From: Alphaproteobacteria bacterium GM7ARS4
Lineage (GTDB): Bacteria > Pseudomonadota > Alphaproteobacteria > GM7ARS4
Length of the DNA stretch: 33,460 nucleotides
Reading direction: 5' to 3'
NCBI GenBank assembly: GCA_014332745.1
Contig: JACONL010000008.1
Location: forward strand, 1 to 33,460
The position numbers and the translations under genes are program-made. This document shows positions 18,042 to 26,838 of the stretch, one piece after another. The notes below the pieces were generated by a model. That model was not told the origin of the DNA, ran no database searches, and saw nothing but the letters and a program-made list of their open reading frames with translations. Numbering within the stretch: position 1 is the first letter of the stretch; every line of letters begins with the position of its first letter.

Positions 18042-18749
18042 TCATAACCCGTATCGCCTCTCACGCACAGCGTAATCGGCCAAGGCTTTCTCGAATTCTC
18101 TCCTATCAAAATCAGGCCAAAGGGTCTTTGTGAAGTAAAACTCGCTATAGGCCGTCTGCCATAAAAGAAAATTGGAGAGGCGCTTCTCGCCTGATGTGCG
18201 AATCACAAGGTCGGGGTCTGGCATGGAGGATGTCCACAGGTATTTCTCGATATGTTTTTCTTCCAGAAGATGGGGACGATGCTCATGGGCTATGATATGG
18301 CGGACGGCACGCAAGATATCCTTGCGTCCACTATAGCTGAGGGCAAGCGTAAAATGGAGACGCCCATGCTGTTGTGTCTCTCTTTCTTGCTTCCTGATGA
18401 GCTGGGCAACGTCCTGTCCGAAACGTTCATAATCACCAATGACATGCAAGCGAAGGTCATAGTCGTGCCATGCAATACTTTCCTCGTGGAGATAATAACA
18501 TAGCAAATTCTTCAAGCCATCGACTTCTCTTTTGTCCCGATTCCAATTATCTTCACTGAAGCAAAACACCGTCAAATAAGGGATGCCATGCTCGTGGCAT
18601 GCCTTGAGGCATGTCTGTAAGGCTTTAATACCCCGTCTATGCCCCTCGATACGTGGGAGATTTTTACGCATAGCCCAACGCCCGTTCCCATCCATGATAA
18701 TAGCAATATGGCGTGGCATATGGGCATAGAGAGGCAATGTGGCGGACAT
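18042..18749 (-). CDS. uppS: undecaprenyl (polyprenyl) diphosphate synthase
   Basis: Cis-prenyltransferase that makes the C55 lipid carrier for peptidoglycan and O-antigen. From the ATG at 18749 it has 235 aa. The catalytic block HIAIIMDGNGRWA begins at residue 14, followed by GHRRG, FCFSEDNWNR and, near the end, PDPDLVIRTSGEKRLSNF, all diagnostic. The open frame continues about 79 codons upstream, mostly inside frr, but that part is out of family and unlikely to be translated; a TTG five codons upstream is a weaker alternative. Confidence 0.96.
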   Translation of the reverse strand: MSATLPLYAHMPRHIAIIMDGNGRWAMRKNLPRIEGHRRGIKALQTCLKACHEHGIPYLTVFCFSEDNWNRDKREVDGLKNLLCYYLHEESIAWHDYDLRLHVIGDYERFGQDVAQLIRKQERETQQHGRLHFTLALSYSGRKDILRAVRHIIAHEHRPHLLEEKHIEKYLWTSSMPDPDLVIRTSGEKRLSNFLLWQTAYSEFYFTKTLWPDFDRREFEKALADYAVRERRYGL

Positions 18750-18786
18750 TGTTTTTGGCGTCAATGCGACGCGTCCCGCCCCCTTG

Positions 18787-19338
18787 TTATGATTGGGTAA
18801 TCTCGTGTTCCTTGCGTGTGAGAGAGTCATTGACTTCTTCGATGTATTTATCGGTAATTTTTTGCACTTCCTCCGATGCCTTATGCATATCGTCTTCCGA
18901 TACATCCCCATCTTTTTGCTGTTTTTTGATGCTCTCCAACACATCACGGCGCACATTGCGTATGGAAATGCGCGCTTGTTCCGCATATTTTGCGGCGAGG
19001 CGGGTCAATTCTTTCCGCCTCTCCATCGAGAGAGGCGGAACATTAAGGCGAATGAGTTGTCCATCGCGCATGGGATTGAGCCCTAAATCTGACTCCCGTA
19101 TGGCTTTTTCCACCGCCTCAACCATCGACTTATCCCACACCTGAACAGTCAAGAGGCGCGCATCAGCAACCGCCACACTTGACAATTGATTGAGGGGCAT
19201 CTTCTGCCCGTAGGCATCCACTATGATAGGGTCGAGCATGGCAATGGAGGCGCGCCCCGTTCGTATGCCCGAAAATGCATGGCGCAAGACATCCTGTGTT
19301 TTACGCATACGCTCGTCTATATTCTCTTGTTCCAACAT
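18787..19338 (-). CDS. frr: ribosome recycling factor
   Basis: Splits post-termination ribosomes together with EF-G. At 183 aa it has the usual length. Diagnostic stretches are IRTGRASIAMLDPIIVDAYG, MPLNQLSSVAVADARLL, WDKSMVEAVEKAI, LGLNPMRDGQLIRL and the RRDVLESIKKQQKD region. The final helix IEEVNDSLTRKEHEI is also typical. It lies 55 bases after pyrH and 37 bases before the uppS start, in the standard order. Confidence 0.97.
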   Translation of the reverse strand: MLEQENIDERMRKTQDVLRHAFSGIRTGRASIAMLDPIIVDAYGQKMPLNQLSSVAVADARLLTVQVWDKSMVEAVEKAIRESDLGLNPMRDGQLIRLNVPPLSMERRKELTRLAAKYAEQARISIRNVRRDVLESIKKQQKDGDVSEDDMHKASEEVQKITDKYIEEVNDSLTRKEHEITQS

Positions 19339-19393
19339 CGTCTTCTATGCTCCTCTCTCTCACTCTGCTCTATAGCCGTGGGCTATGTGCCAC

Positions 19394-20167
19394 CTACGCA
19401 CATGTCGTGACGACATCGCATATATGGGAGTATCTCTGCGTCCCCTCTATCATAGCACGTATACCTCCATGTCGTATATTAAAGACAATAACAGATTTTC
19501 CCCGACCTTGCATCAATGTCATGGCCGTCTCGTCCAAGACATGGAGTTTTTTCTCGATGACATCCCGATAGGTCAACGTGGGATAATGGGTCGCGGATCT
19601 ATCGCCCACTGGATCTTTGTCATAGACGCCATCAACCTTTGTCCCTTTGAGCATCAGCGAACACTCTAACTCGAGACTGCGCAAAGCCGCTGTCGTGTCC
19701 GTTGTAAAAAATGGCTGTCCGATACCGCCCACAAGAATGACAACCTGCCCATCACAAAGACACTTGCGCGCCTTGTCTCGTTCGTAAGGCTGACACATGC
19801 GCTCCATAGAGAGCGCCGACATCACAACCGCCTGCCCTCCCCTCTCTTGTATGAAGGCTTGGAGGAGCATGCCATTGAGGATGGTGGCCAGCATGCCCAT
19901 ATCATCACCCACCCCTTGTGTCTCAATCCCCAACGCATGAATATCTCTGCCACGAACGATATTGCCACCACCAACCACAACGACTATGTCCACGCCTTGC
20001 CTTCCCATGAAGAGAATATCCTCCGCCATGGCGGCAAAACGTTGTTTCGAGAAGATACCCTCACCACCTTCCCCCAAGACCTCCCCTGATATTTTGAGAA
20101 GAATGCGTCTATGTCCTTCCAAGAAAGACGCACGTTTGATGGCATTCTTGCCCGCCATCAATGTCAC
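19394..20167 (-). CDS. pyrH: UMP kinase
   Basis: Phosphorylates UMP to UDP; belongs to the amino-acid-kinase fold. The 257-aa reading begins at a GTG (20167) that overlaps the tsf stop as GTGA and has AGGG a few bases upstream; an ATG three codons later is the alternative. Conserved blocks: RILLKISGEVLGEG, VVVVGGGNIVRGR, DDMGMLATILNG, VILVGGIGQPFFTTDTTAALRS and VDGVYDKDP. The final segment ends with VIEGT-like AMIEGTQRYSHI. Coupling to tsf keeps nucleotide supply in the translation operon. Confidence 0.97.
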   Translation of the reverse strand: MTLMAGKNAIKRASFLEGHRRILLKISGEVLGEGGEGIFSKQRFAAMAEDILFMGRQGVDIVVVVGGGNIVRGRDIHALGIETQGVGDDMGMLATILNGMLLQAFIQERGGQAVVMSALSMERMCQPYERDKARKCLCDGQVVILVGGIGQPFFTTDTTAALRSLELECSLMLKGTKVDGVYDKDPVGDRSATHYPTLTYRDVIEKKLHVLDETAMTLMQGRGKSVIVFNIRHGGIRAMIEGTQRYSHICDVVTTCA

Positions 20168-21057
20168 GCGCCCTGTCTTTCGCCTAAAGCAAAGCGCACG
20201 CTGTCGGCAATATGCATGCCGTTCTTCCCGCCTGCCTGCTCGAGGACGCGACTGATAGGCGTCTTGCCATCCATGACATAGAGCTGTTCCAAGAGCACCA
20301 CATCCTGATAGCGTTTACGCAACAGCCCTTCGACCATGGTCTGGGCAATGGCTGGCGGTTTGGCCTTCACATCGTCGCGTTCGAGCATAATGGCGCGTTC
20401 TCGTTCGAGCCATTGGCCTGGGAGGGTCTCTCGAGACACAACCAAAGGGGCACTTGCCGCCACATGCATGGCAAGAGACTTCCCCACATCGCCACAAGAC
20501 TGGACACCCTCTCCCTCCAACACCAAAAGGACACCGATACGTCCGATATTGTCTGCATATTTATTGTGAAGATAGTGGAAGACACGCCCGACCTTTCCCT
20601 TATCAATGGCAACATAGGCAAGGCGCGCAAGGACAAGATTTTCGCCAACGGAAGCGGTGAGCTCCATCAACCCTTCCGCCACAGTCTGGGCGCTGTCTGG
20701 GCGTTGCATGGATGTCAACCTCTCCAATTGGGTACATGACGTCTCCACAGCGAGCTGGGCACAAGACAGAGCATAGGTCTGGAGCAACGTATTCCTTGCC
20801 ACAAAATCGGTCTCCGAATTGATTTCGACCATCGCCGCCGACAACCCATTCTGTGCCACATGGATGGCGACCACACCCTCGCCTGCTTCTCTCGCCGACT
20901 TTTTAGATGCTTGTGCCATACCCTTTTTACGTAGCCAATCCTCCGCCTTATCCATAGAGGCTTGGCTTTCTTGCAAAGCCTTCTTGCAATCCATCATGCC
21001 CGCCCCTGTCTTGTCGCGTAATGCTTTGATAAGCTCTATAGAGATGTCTGCTGGCAT
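20164..21057 (-). CDS. tsf: translation elongation factor Ts
   Basis: Guanine-nucleotide exchange factor for EF-Tu, 297 aa. The N-terminal module IELIKALRDKTGAGMMDCKK and the following KKGMAQASKK are diagnostic, then GVVAIHV, the core SETDFVARN, and HVAASAPL in the second half. The second part is fairly diverged. It lies 19 bases after rpsB, the universal rpsB-tsf arrangement, and overlaps pyrH by 4 bases. Confidence 0.97.
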   Translation of the reverse strand: MPADISIELIKALRDKTGAGMMDCKKALQESQASMDKAEDWLRKKGMAQASKKSAREAGEGVVAIHVAQNGLSAAMVEINSETDFVARNTLLQTYALSCAQLAVETSCTQLERLTSMQRPDSAQTVAEGLMELTASVGENLVLARLAYVAIDKGKVGRVFHYLHNKYADNIGRIGVLLVLEGEGVQSCGDVGKSLAMHVAASAPLVVSRETLPGQWLERERAIMLERDDVKAKPPAIAQTMVEGLLRKRYQDVVLLEQLYVMDGKTPISRVLEQAGGKNGMHIADSVRFALGERQGA

Positions 21058-21076
21058 GTAACCTTGTCTCTCGCCC

Positions 21077-21808
21077 TCACGCTCTTTTCATGTCTGGGAC
21101 CGTCTCTTCGGTCCATGGCGTCTCTCCGCTCCCTTTGAGAACAGCATTGGCGGCGAGACGAGCATAGAGCCGTATGGCCTTGAGAGAGTCATCATTCCCC
21201 GGTATGGGATATTGTATTTTTGCTGGGTCAGCGTTCGTATCTGTCACGGCGACAACGGGAATGCGCAATTTGTTGGCCTCACTGACGGCGATCGCTTCTT
21301 TGACGGTGTCGATAACGAAGAGCATGGATGGCTGCCCCTCCATATTTTTTATGCCACCAAGGGCGCGCTCTAACTTGTTGTATTCGCGCTCGATACGGAG
21401 ACGTTCTTTCTTGGTGAGCGCCGAATCGCTCTTGTTGCGCTCTTCTGATAGCGCATGGAGACGTCTGGTCGATGCCGATACCGTTTTCCAATTCGTCAGC
21501 ATGCCACCCAACCAACGGTGATGGACATAGTGCTGACGACAACGCCGCGCCTCCGCCGCAATAATGTCAGAAGCACGCCTCTTTGTGCCAACAAAAAGAA
21601 TGGACTCCTTGCGACGGGCAACCTTCTCTAGGGCTATCAAGGCATGCCTGAGACATGAGACCGTTTCATCGAGATTGATGATGTGTGAGCCATGAATTTT
21701 GCCATAAATGAACTCACGCATATGCGGATTCCACCGATGCACACGGTGGCCAAAATGCACACCCGCCTCTAACAAGTCGCGCATGGTAAAAGAAACATCC
21801 TGCTTCAT
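21077..21808 (-). CDS. rpsB: 30S ribosomal protein S2
   Basis: Small-subunit ribosomal protein, 243 aa. Family blocks: MRDLLEAGVHFGHRVHRWNP, FIYGKIHGSHIINLDET, ILFVGTKRRASDII, RWLGGMLTNWKT, MLFVIDTVKEAIAVSEANKL and VAVTDTNADP. It is the first gene of the 15-gene minus-strand block. The leader of 117 bases between it and the rubredoxin stop carries an AAGGAGGAGG (complement of 21873-21882) about 65 bases before the ATG, too far to serve as its ribosome-binding site; S2 commonly regulates its own leader, but I cannot identify a fold with confidence. Confidence 0.98.
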   Translation of the reverse strand: MKQDVSFTMRDLLEAGVHFGHRVHRWNPHMREFIYGKIHGSHIINLDETVSCLRHALIALEKVARRKESILFVGTKRRASDIIAAEARRCRQHYVHHRWLGGMLTNWKTVSASTRRLHALSEERNKSDSALTKKERLRIEREYNKLERALGGIKNMEGQPSMLFVIDTVKEAIAVSEANKLRIPVVAVTDTNADPAKIQYPIPGNDDSLKAIRLYARLAANAVLKGSGETPWTEETVPDMKRA

Positions 21809-21925
21809 AGACCAACCATCATCCCTTTATATGCGTGTCCTCATAGTGATAGCGCGTGTATCGCCTCTGGTGCCTCCTCCTTAAAACGATGTCTTACCTT
21901 ATTCTTGTCCCTTAAAGCAAGTAAC

Positions 21926-22090
21926 TTACTCATCTAAGGGTTCAAAATCCGCCTTGGTGACCCCACATTCTGGACATTGCCAATCGTCTGGAATATCCTC
22001 AAAAGCCGTCCCCGGAGGGATACCGCTATCAGGGTCGCCTTCCGCTGGGTCGTAGATGTGTCCACACACCGTACAGATATATTTTTGCAT
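21926..22090 (-). CDS. rubredoxin
   Basis: Small iron-sulfur electron carrier of 54 aa. The two CxxC knuckles binding one iron are visible: [16 protein letters not shown] near the start and [15 protein letters not shown] near the end, joined by the usual [15 protein letters not shown]. Nothing is missing. GAGGAGG precedes the ATG by about 12 bases, a little far. The gene lies upstream of rpsB on the same strand; no partner such as a rubredoxin reductase, alkane hydroxylase or rubrerythrin is in the window, so its redox partner is unknown. Confidence 0.96.
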   Translation of the reverse strand: MQKYICTVCGHIYDPAEGDPDSGIPPGTAFEDIPDDWQCPECGVTKADFEPLDE

Positions 22091-22252
22091 TGGGCTCAGT
22101 GCCTCCTCATGATGCTCTTCGAAGCGATGCTCCTACCATCTGCCCCCTCATATTGACCCCCTCTCATGCGCCATATCTTATCCTTACTCCCCTCCTTACT
22201 AAACGCAAAAAAACAGAGAGGTCAAGGTATCTTTAAGAGAATATCGGCTATC

Positions 22253-24208
22253 TCATGACGTCGTCAATGCCGTGACCATTTTCCCTTGCTCTGAAGGCTC
22301 TATCGAGCTTATATCCGATGCCTGCCGTATCAGCAAGACTCGTCGGTCTTGGGGAAGGGACGCCTGTCCATGGATGACCTGTCGCTCTTGGGAAGAAGAT
22401 GTCTGCCCTTGCATGGTGAGGTAGAGATTACGTCCTTGCTCGTAATAATAGCGGAACATGACGTTATTTTGCTCGGCTTCTTCAGGGTCCACGCTATGCT
22501 CGTCATGCATGGCGCGCGCCTTCTGTGCGATCTCGTTTAAGCGATAGAATTCTAATTCATAGGCATTGTTTCTTCGCTCCTTTTGCTCCCAAAAGGCCAT
22601 GCGGTCTGCTCTCTGCTCACTGGTCAAGACGACGGCTTTGGCGTGAGGCTCATCAAAGAAGGGCGAGGTCGTCTCGGTCTCTGCTTCGCTCCCTCTCATG
22701 TTGATGTCCATATCCAGCATGCCTGCTGCCATGCCCCACGCCCGACCCCAAGAGCCTTGTAATTTTTCAGCGACATATGTGGCTTGGTTGGGTGTCATAA
22801 GACTCCATTCATGACGGGCGAATTGCCGTAGTATCGCGACGTCATCGCCCCCCGGCAGTTCTTGGGGACCTTGTTGGGCGTCTGGTGCGCCTTTCTGTGT
22901 GCGTTGCCTATGAAGGTCTATCCCCCTCTGTCCAAACACGGGGTCGTTCTTAAACAACCATCCATCTTCTTCGATGGCGATGCGCACATTGTCGAAAAAG
23001 GGCTGTTCTTCTCCTCTTTCGATCGATTGGATGCCGTTATAGATAGCTAACCGCCTTCTTTCATCATGCTCTTGTAGGTCTTGCACCTCTTCATTGCTGA
23101 GGGCGGCGATATTGCGTAATGCTTTGAGGGCGGCCTTATCGAGTTGCGCCTTAATGGCGGACGCATCCCTTGTGTTGAGAATATCATAGACAATGTGGTA
23201 GAAACGAGACTGGAAGAGCCCTTGTCGTGCTGGATCCCTTAGTGTCTCACGTTCTTGCGCGCTTAATTGTTGGCGCACAGCATATCCCCTATCTCCTGAG
23301 ACGCCGTAATCTTCTGTCAGCTCTTTCGCATGCCACGTCACGCTCCTTGCTTGTTCATGGGGCATGCCAAGCGCGCTCTGAATAAGGAGGGCATCGCGCT
23401 CGGTAAGGAGAGGAATCGACAAATCTTTTACCGATAAATCAGCCATATAGTGGCTCAGGGCAATGCCTCGCTTCTTGAAGGCTGCTTCTGCGCGGGTCGC
23501 GCCGTATTGCTCTACCATCGCGCGGGCAAAGTGATGAGAGGCGCGCTTGGCATAATACAATCGTCCTGCTCTAAAATGGGTGACGAAAGACTTGAAGAGA
23601 CTATCGAGACGGCTGGATTGCTTGGCGACAAGTTGCTTACTTTCCTTGTCATAGTGATACTCATCGAACAACGTCTCCTGCCGTGAGAGCCGAGGGGCTT
23701 TGTGGTGCGAGTGCTCTCCCCTCTTGAGCCATTCTCCTTCTTGCTCTATGCGAGCAGAGACATCGATGACGTCTTTTGCCAATCGGCTGAGATACTGCCC
23801 GTTGATAGGCGTGCTCTCTTTCCCTGCCCCTTTGAGATTCTGGATTTCTGTGGCGACACGCGCATAGCGCTTCTGTAAACGACGAGAATAGCGCACACTC
23901 TGTGGCTGAGCCTTACGCACCGTATCCAATTGCTCTCGAAACATATCGTAGAGCGTGTGACGAGTCTTATCTATCGTCACATAAGGACTCTGTCGAGCGC
24001 CTCCCCTCGGCGCGATTCCCCTCAGCGCGCCTTCATGAGCCCCGCCGTTGGTATGGAGGGAGACATGACGTCCATTGGAGAGCTGTTGATGCTTTGACGG
24101 TCGCGTGTCAGCACTCACCAAACGCCAATTCGCATTGAAACGCACATCTCTGTCGCTTGGTGCCAATGTGAGCGCGCGAAAGAATGTGTCAGTATGTTTT
24201 TGTATCAT
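22253..24208 (-). CDS. unrecognised 651-aa hydrophilic protein
   Basis: I do not recognise a family. From the ATG at 24208 (a GTG lies one codon earlier) the product is 651 aa, strongly charged, predicted mostly helical, with no signal peptide, no membrane segment and almost no cysteine. The first about 75 residues are basic and low in order (Arg, His, Gly, Ser rich). Helical stretches follow, for example RYSRRLQKRYARVATEIQNL and ALLIQSALGMPHEQARSVTW. Near the C-terminus two degenerate units, GQTSSSQERQVIH and GQASLPQDRRVLL, stand in tandem, and the end is uncharged and polar (MVTALTTS). It is alone between rubredoxin and the divergent fabI. A cytoplasmic scaffold or an exported effector are both possible; neither is shown by sequence. 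Codon use looks coherent over the full length, so the ORF is probably real. Confidence 0.7.
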   Translation of the reverse strand: MIQKHTDTFFRALTLAPSDRDVRFNANWRLVSADTRPSKHQQLSNGRHVSLHTNGGAHEGALRGIAPRGGARQSPYVTIDKTRHTLYDMFREQLDTVRKAQPQSVRYSRRLQKRYARVATEIQNLKGAGKESTPINGQYLSRLAKDVIDVSARIEQEGEWLKRGEHSHHKAPRLSRQETLFDEYHYDKESKQLVAKQSSRLDSLFKSFVTHFRAGRLYYAKRASHHFARAMVEQYGATRAEAAFKKRGIALSHYMADLSVKDLSIPLLTERDALLIQSALGMPHEQARSVTWHAKELTEDYGVSGDRGYAVRQQLSAQERETLRDPARQGLFQSRFYHIVYDILNTRDASAIKAQLDKAALKALRNIAALSNEEVQDLQEHDERRRLAIYNGIQSIERGEEQPFFDNVRIAIEEDGWLFKNDPVFGQRGIDLHRQRTQKGAPDAQQGPQELPGGDDVAILRQFARHEWSLMTPNQATYVAEKLQGSWGRAWGMAAGMLDMDINMRGSEAETETTSPFFDEPHAKAVVLTSEQRADRMAFWEQKERRNNAYELEFYRLNEIAQKARAMHDEHSVDPEEAEQNNVMFRYYYEQGRNLYLTMQGQTSSSQERQVIHGQASLPQDRRVLLIRQASDISSIEPSEQGKMVTALTTS

Positions 24209-24244
24209 CACATGACCCGCTCAAAATTGTCAGAAAAAAACGAT

Positions 24245-24273
24245 GCCGTCACAGAAGCTGCCTGTGTCACGGC
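24245..24273. promoter_or_regulatory. hairpin-forming inverted repeat in divergent intergenic region
   Basis: GCCGTCACAG (24245-24254) pairs with CTGTGTCACGGC (24262-24273): a 5-bp GCCGT/ACGGC stem and a 5-bp CACAG/CTGTG stem separated by a 2-base bulge, with a 7-base loop. It lies 37 bases upstream of the 651-aa gene start and 132 bases upstream of fabI. No T-run of terminator length follows in either direction, so an operator or a leader structure is more likely than a terminator. Confidence 0.4.
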
Positions 24274-24314
24274 TTTCTTGGGACAGAGTATGTGTGACAA
24301 AAATAATCATATCG

Positions 24315-24336
24315 TTACAAAGTAATCACTTTGCAA
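24315..24336. promoter_or_regulatory. 22-base palindrome, candidate operator upstream of fabI
   Basis: TTACAAAGT at 24315-24323 and ACTTTGCAA at 24328-24336 are inverted copies with one mismatch around the spacer AATC. Size and symmetry are those of a homodimeric repressor site. It is 68 bases before the proposed fabI ATG and close to AT-rich promoter-like sequence (GCAATAATGC). Fatty-acid genes are often controlled by such regulators, but the protein that would bind here is unknown. Confidence 0.4.
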
Positions 24337-24404
24337 TAATGCTATCCCTTGCCTTATGATGGTGTCTGTGAGATAGAGGCTTTGTGAGGAGCTTTGTGAA
24401 GACC

Positions 24405-25208
24405 ATGTATCATTTTTCGATGGAAGGAAAACGGGGACTGATCATTGGCGTTGCCAACGAAAAATCCATCGCATGGGCGATCGCCAAGAGCGTGCATCAC
24501 GCCGGCGCGCAACTTGCCCTTACCTATCAGAACACCCTCCTCGAGAGACGTGTGCGTCCACTAGCCAAAGAGATAGGAAGCGACATCGTCATCCCCTGTG
24601 ATGTGGAAGACCCTCTCCATATGGAGTCCCTGTTCAAGACTCTCAAAGAGACATGGGGGCATATTGACTTTATCGTACATTCCCTTGCATGGTCAGATAA
24701 GGAGGCTTTGCGGGGACGCTACATAGAGACAACGAGAGAGAATTTTACGCGTACCCTTGCCATCTCATGCTTTTCCCTCACGGAGATTGTGCGCCATGCC
24801 CTTCCTCTTATGAAAGACAGGGGGGGGTCTATCGTGACGATGAGCTATTATGGCGCTGAGAAAGCCATTCCCAATTACAATGTCATGGGTGTCGCCAAGG
24901 CGGCTTTGGAGGCATCTGTACGTTATCTGGCGATGGACGTGGGGCATTATGGCATACGTGTCAATGCCCTCTCAGCTGGGCCTATCAAAACCCTCGCTGC
25001 CTCTGGCATAGGCGACTTTAACGCCATACGTCAGTGGGCTGAACGGAATGCGCCCCTCAGACGCACCGTCACCCAAGAGGACATTGCCGCGAGCGGTCAC
25101 TATTTATTGAGTGATTTATCACGAGGCGTCAGCGGTGAAGTGCACCACGTCGATTGTGGCTACCACATCGTCGGCATGGAGTATACACACCATGCCCATA
25201 CATCCTAA
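24405..25208 (+). CDS. fabI: enoyl-[ACP] reductase (NADH)
   Basis: Last step of fatty acid elongation; the short-chain-dehydrogenase-type enzyme inhibited by triclosan-like compounds. The start is uncertain: ATG 24405 (267 aa) is chosen; GTG 24396, which has GAGGAG four bases upstream, and ATG 24420 are alternatives. The opening [20 protein letters not shown] is diagnostic, with HSLAW, and the catalytic Tyr-(6 residues)-Lys is in YNVMGVAK, preceded by [12 protein letters not shown]. The C-terminal [14 protein letters not shown] and VHHVDCGYH close the fold. A 29-base gap leads into aroC; the fabI-aroC pairing is seen in other alphaproteobacteria. Confidence 0.95.
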   Translation: MYHFSMEGKRGLIIGVANEKSIAWAIAKSVHHAGAQLALTYQNTLLERRVRPLAKEIGSDIVIPCDVEDPLHMESLFKTLKETWGHIDFIVHSLAWSDKEALRGRYIETTRENFTRTLAISCFSLTEIVRHALPLMKDRGGSIVTMSYYGAEKAIPNYNVMGVAKAALEASVRYLAMDVGHYGIRVNALSAGPIKTLAASGIGDFNAIRQWAERNAPLRRTVTQEDIAASGHYLLSDLSRGVSGEVHHVDCGYHIVGMEYTHHAHTS

Positions 25209-25237
25209 CATTCTCAGCAGACGTCACATCACCGCCA

Positions 25238-26347
25238 ATGAGCGCCAATAGTTTCGGGATATTTTTACGCATGACGACATGGGGGGAGAGCCATGGGGTG
25301 AGCATGGGGTGTATCGTTGATGGCGTGCCAGCGGGAATTCCTCTCAAGGAAGGGGATATCCAACCATGGCTGGATAGACGCAAACCCGGAACATCGCGCT
25401 TCACATCGCAACGAAGGGAAGACGATAAGGTGCATATCCTCTCTGGCGTCTTCGAGGGAAAAACCACAGGGACGCCTATTGCTCTTTCCATCAACAATGA
25501 AGATACACGCTCGAAAGATTATGATACCATTGCCTCCCTCTATCGGCCTGGGCATGGCGACTATACATACCACATGAAGTATGGCGTGCGTGACTATCGA
25601 GGAGGAGGACGGGCATCAGCGCGAGAAACGGTGGCGCGTGTCGCTGCCGCTGCCATCGCCCGCCAAGTGTTGGGAAAAAATATCGTCATACGTGGCGCTG
25701 TCACGCAAATAGGAAGACTTGCCGTGGACCCCGCCCACTGGGATTGGCATGAAGTCACGCGCAACCCATTTCACTGCCCCGATGCCACGATGGTCAAGCA
25801 ATGGGAAAAGAGCATAGACGCCGTGCGTAAAGAAGGGTCATCCCTTGGTGCCCGCCTCTATGTAGAGGCATGTGGTGTGCCTGTAGGATGGGGAGAGCCT
25901 CTTTATCACAGGCTCGATGCTGACCTGAGCGCCGCCATGATGAGCATCCCCGCCGTCAAAGCCGTGGGCATAGGCGCCGGATTCGATGCCATCTCGATGC
26001 GAGGAGAAGACCATCACGACGGCTTACGCATGACAAAAGGCGCAAAGGGAGGCAAAGAACAAGACCATGTGTCCTTTCAATCCAATCATGCTGGCGGAAT
26101 CCTTGGCGGTATCAGTTCGGGACAAGATATTACCCTCCAGCTTGCCGTCAAACCCACCAGTTCCATACGAACACCCCTACAGACCATCGATACAAAAGGA
26201 CATAATACCCATGTGCGCACCACAGGGCGTCATGACCCATGTGTCGGTATCCGCGCCGTGCCTGTGGCAGAAGCCATGCTCGCCCTCGTCCTATGCGACC
26301 ATATGCTCCTCCACCGAGCGCGCCATCAATTCACGCCACCCTCATAA
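25238..26347 (+). CDS. aroC: chorismate synthase
   Basis: Final enzyme of the shikimate pathway, converting EPSP to chorismate with reduced FMN. From the ATG at 25238 it has 369 aa and starts with the family block [15 protein letters not shown]; an upstream in-frame ATG would run back into fabI and is rejected. Other signatures: [67 protein letters not shown] and [18 protein letters not shown] near the end. All three chorismate-synthase signature regions are intact. Confidence 0.97.
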   Translation: MSANSFGIFLRMTTWGESHGVSMGCIVDGVPAGIPLKEGDIQPWLDRRKPGTSRFTSQRREDDKVHILSGVFEGKTTGTPIALSINNEDTRSKDYDTIASLYRPGHGDYTYHMKYGVRDYRGGGRASARETVARVAAAAIARQVLGKNIVIRGAVTQIGRLAVDPAHWDWHEVTRNPFHCPDATMVKQWEKSIDAVRKEGSSLGARLYVEACGVPVGWGEPLYHRLDADLSAAMMSIPAVKAVGIGAGFDAISMRGEDHHDGLRMTKGAKGGKEQDHVSFQSNHAGGILGGISSGQDITLQLAVKPTSSIRTPLQTIDTKGHNTHVRTTGRHDPCVGIRAVPVAEAMLALVLCDHMLLHRARHQFTPPS

Positions 26348-26383
26348 ACCTCAACATACATCAACCCCCCCGTAACAGGCAAC

Positions 26384-26806
26384 ATGACAAACGGCACACC
26401 CTATCTCCATACCATGACACAGCCCATCCATTTCAATAAGGATGGACTCATCCCCGCCATTGCCGTCGATGCGCACACGAAAGATGTCCTCATGATGGCA
26501 TGGATGAACGAACAAGCACTGGATTTGACCATGCAGACAGGCTACGTCCATTACTGGTCGCGTTCTCGCAAGCAGATATGGCGTAAGGGCGAGACGTCAC
26601 AGCACACCCAACATCTAGAGCGTATCACGCTGGATTGTGATGGCGATACGTTATTGCTCCATGTGACACAAAAGGGCGTCGCATGCCATACAGGACGCCC
26701 CTCATGCTTCTATCGCCTATGGAACAAGACAGACAAGACATGGAAGAACACATGCGAACCTCTCATCGACCCCCGGGGCGTTTACAAACGTAAAGACGAT
26801 AGATAG
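26384..26806 (+). CDS. hisI: phosphoribosyl-AMP cyclohydrolase
   Basis: Third step of histidine synthesis, opening the ring of PR-AMP. Single-function enzyme of 140 aa without a HisE fusion. Conserved blocks: DVLMMAWMNEQALDLTMQTG, YWSRSRKQIWRKGETS, and the metal-binding LDCDGDTLLLHV followed by CHTGRPSCFY. The ATG at 26414 (MTQPIHFNKDGL) aligns better with typical N-termini than the ATG at 26384, but the latter has an AGG at Shine-Dalgarno distance. It follows aroC by 36 bases and converges with the isochorismatase-like gene. Confidence 0.95.
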   Translation: MTNGTPYLHTMTQPIHFNKDGLIPAIAVDAHTKDVLMMAWMNEQALDLTMQTGYVHYWSRSRKQIWRKGETSQHTQHLERITLDCDGDTLLLHVTQKGVACHTGRPSCFYRLWNKTDKTWKNTCEPLIDPRGVYKRKDDR

Positions 26807-26809
26807 ACA

Positions 26810-26821
26810 ACAGCATGCTGT
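26810..26821. terminator. possible bidirectional terminator between convergent genes
   Basis: A perfect 12-base palindrome, ACAGCATGCTGT, sits in the 32 bases between the hisI stop and the stop of the convergent isochorismatase-like gene. The flanking AGACA/TGTCT extend it imperfectly. There is no T-run on either strand, so an efficient intrinsic terminator is doubtful. Confidence 0.25.
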
Positions 26822-26838
26822 CTGCCCCCACCATCGAG

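Noticed and set aside
18750-18986. 79-codon upstream extension of uppS
   Set aside because: Mostly inside frr and unlike any UppS N-terminus; the family block begins just after the ATG at 18749.
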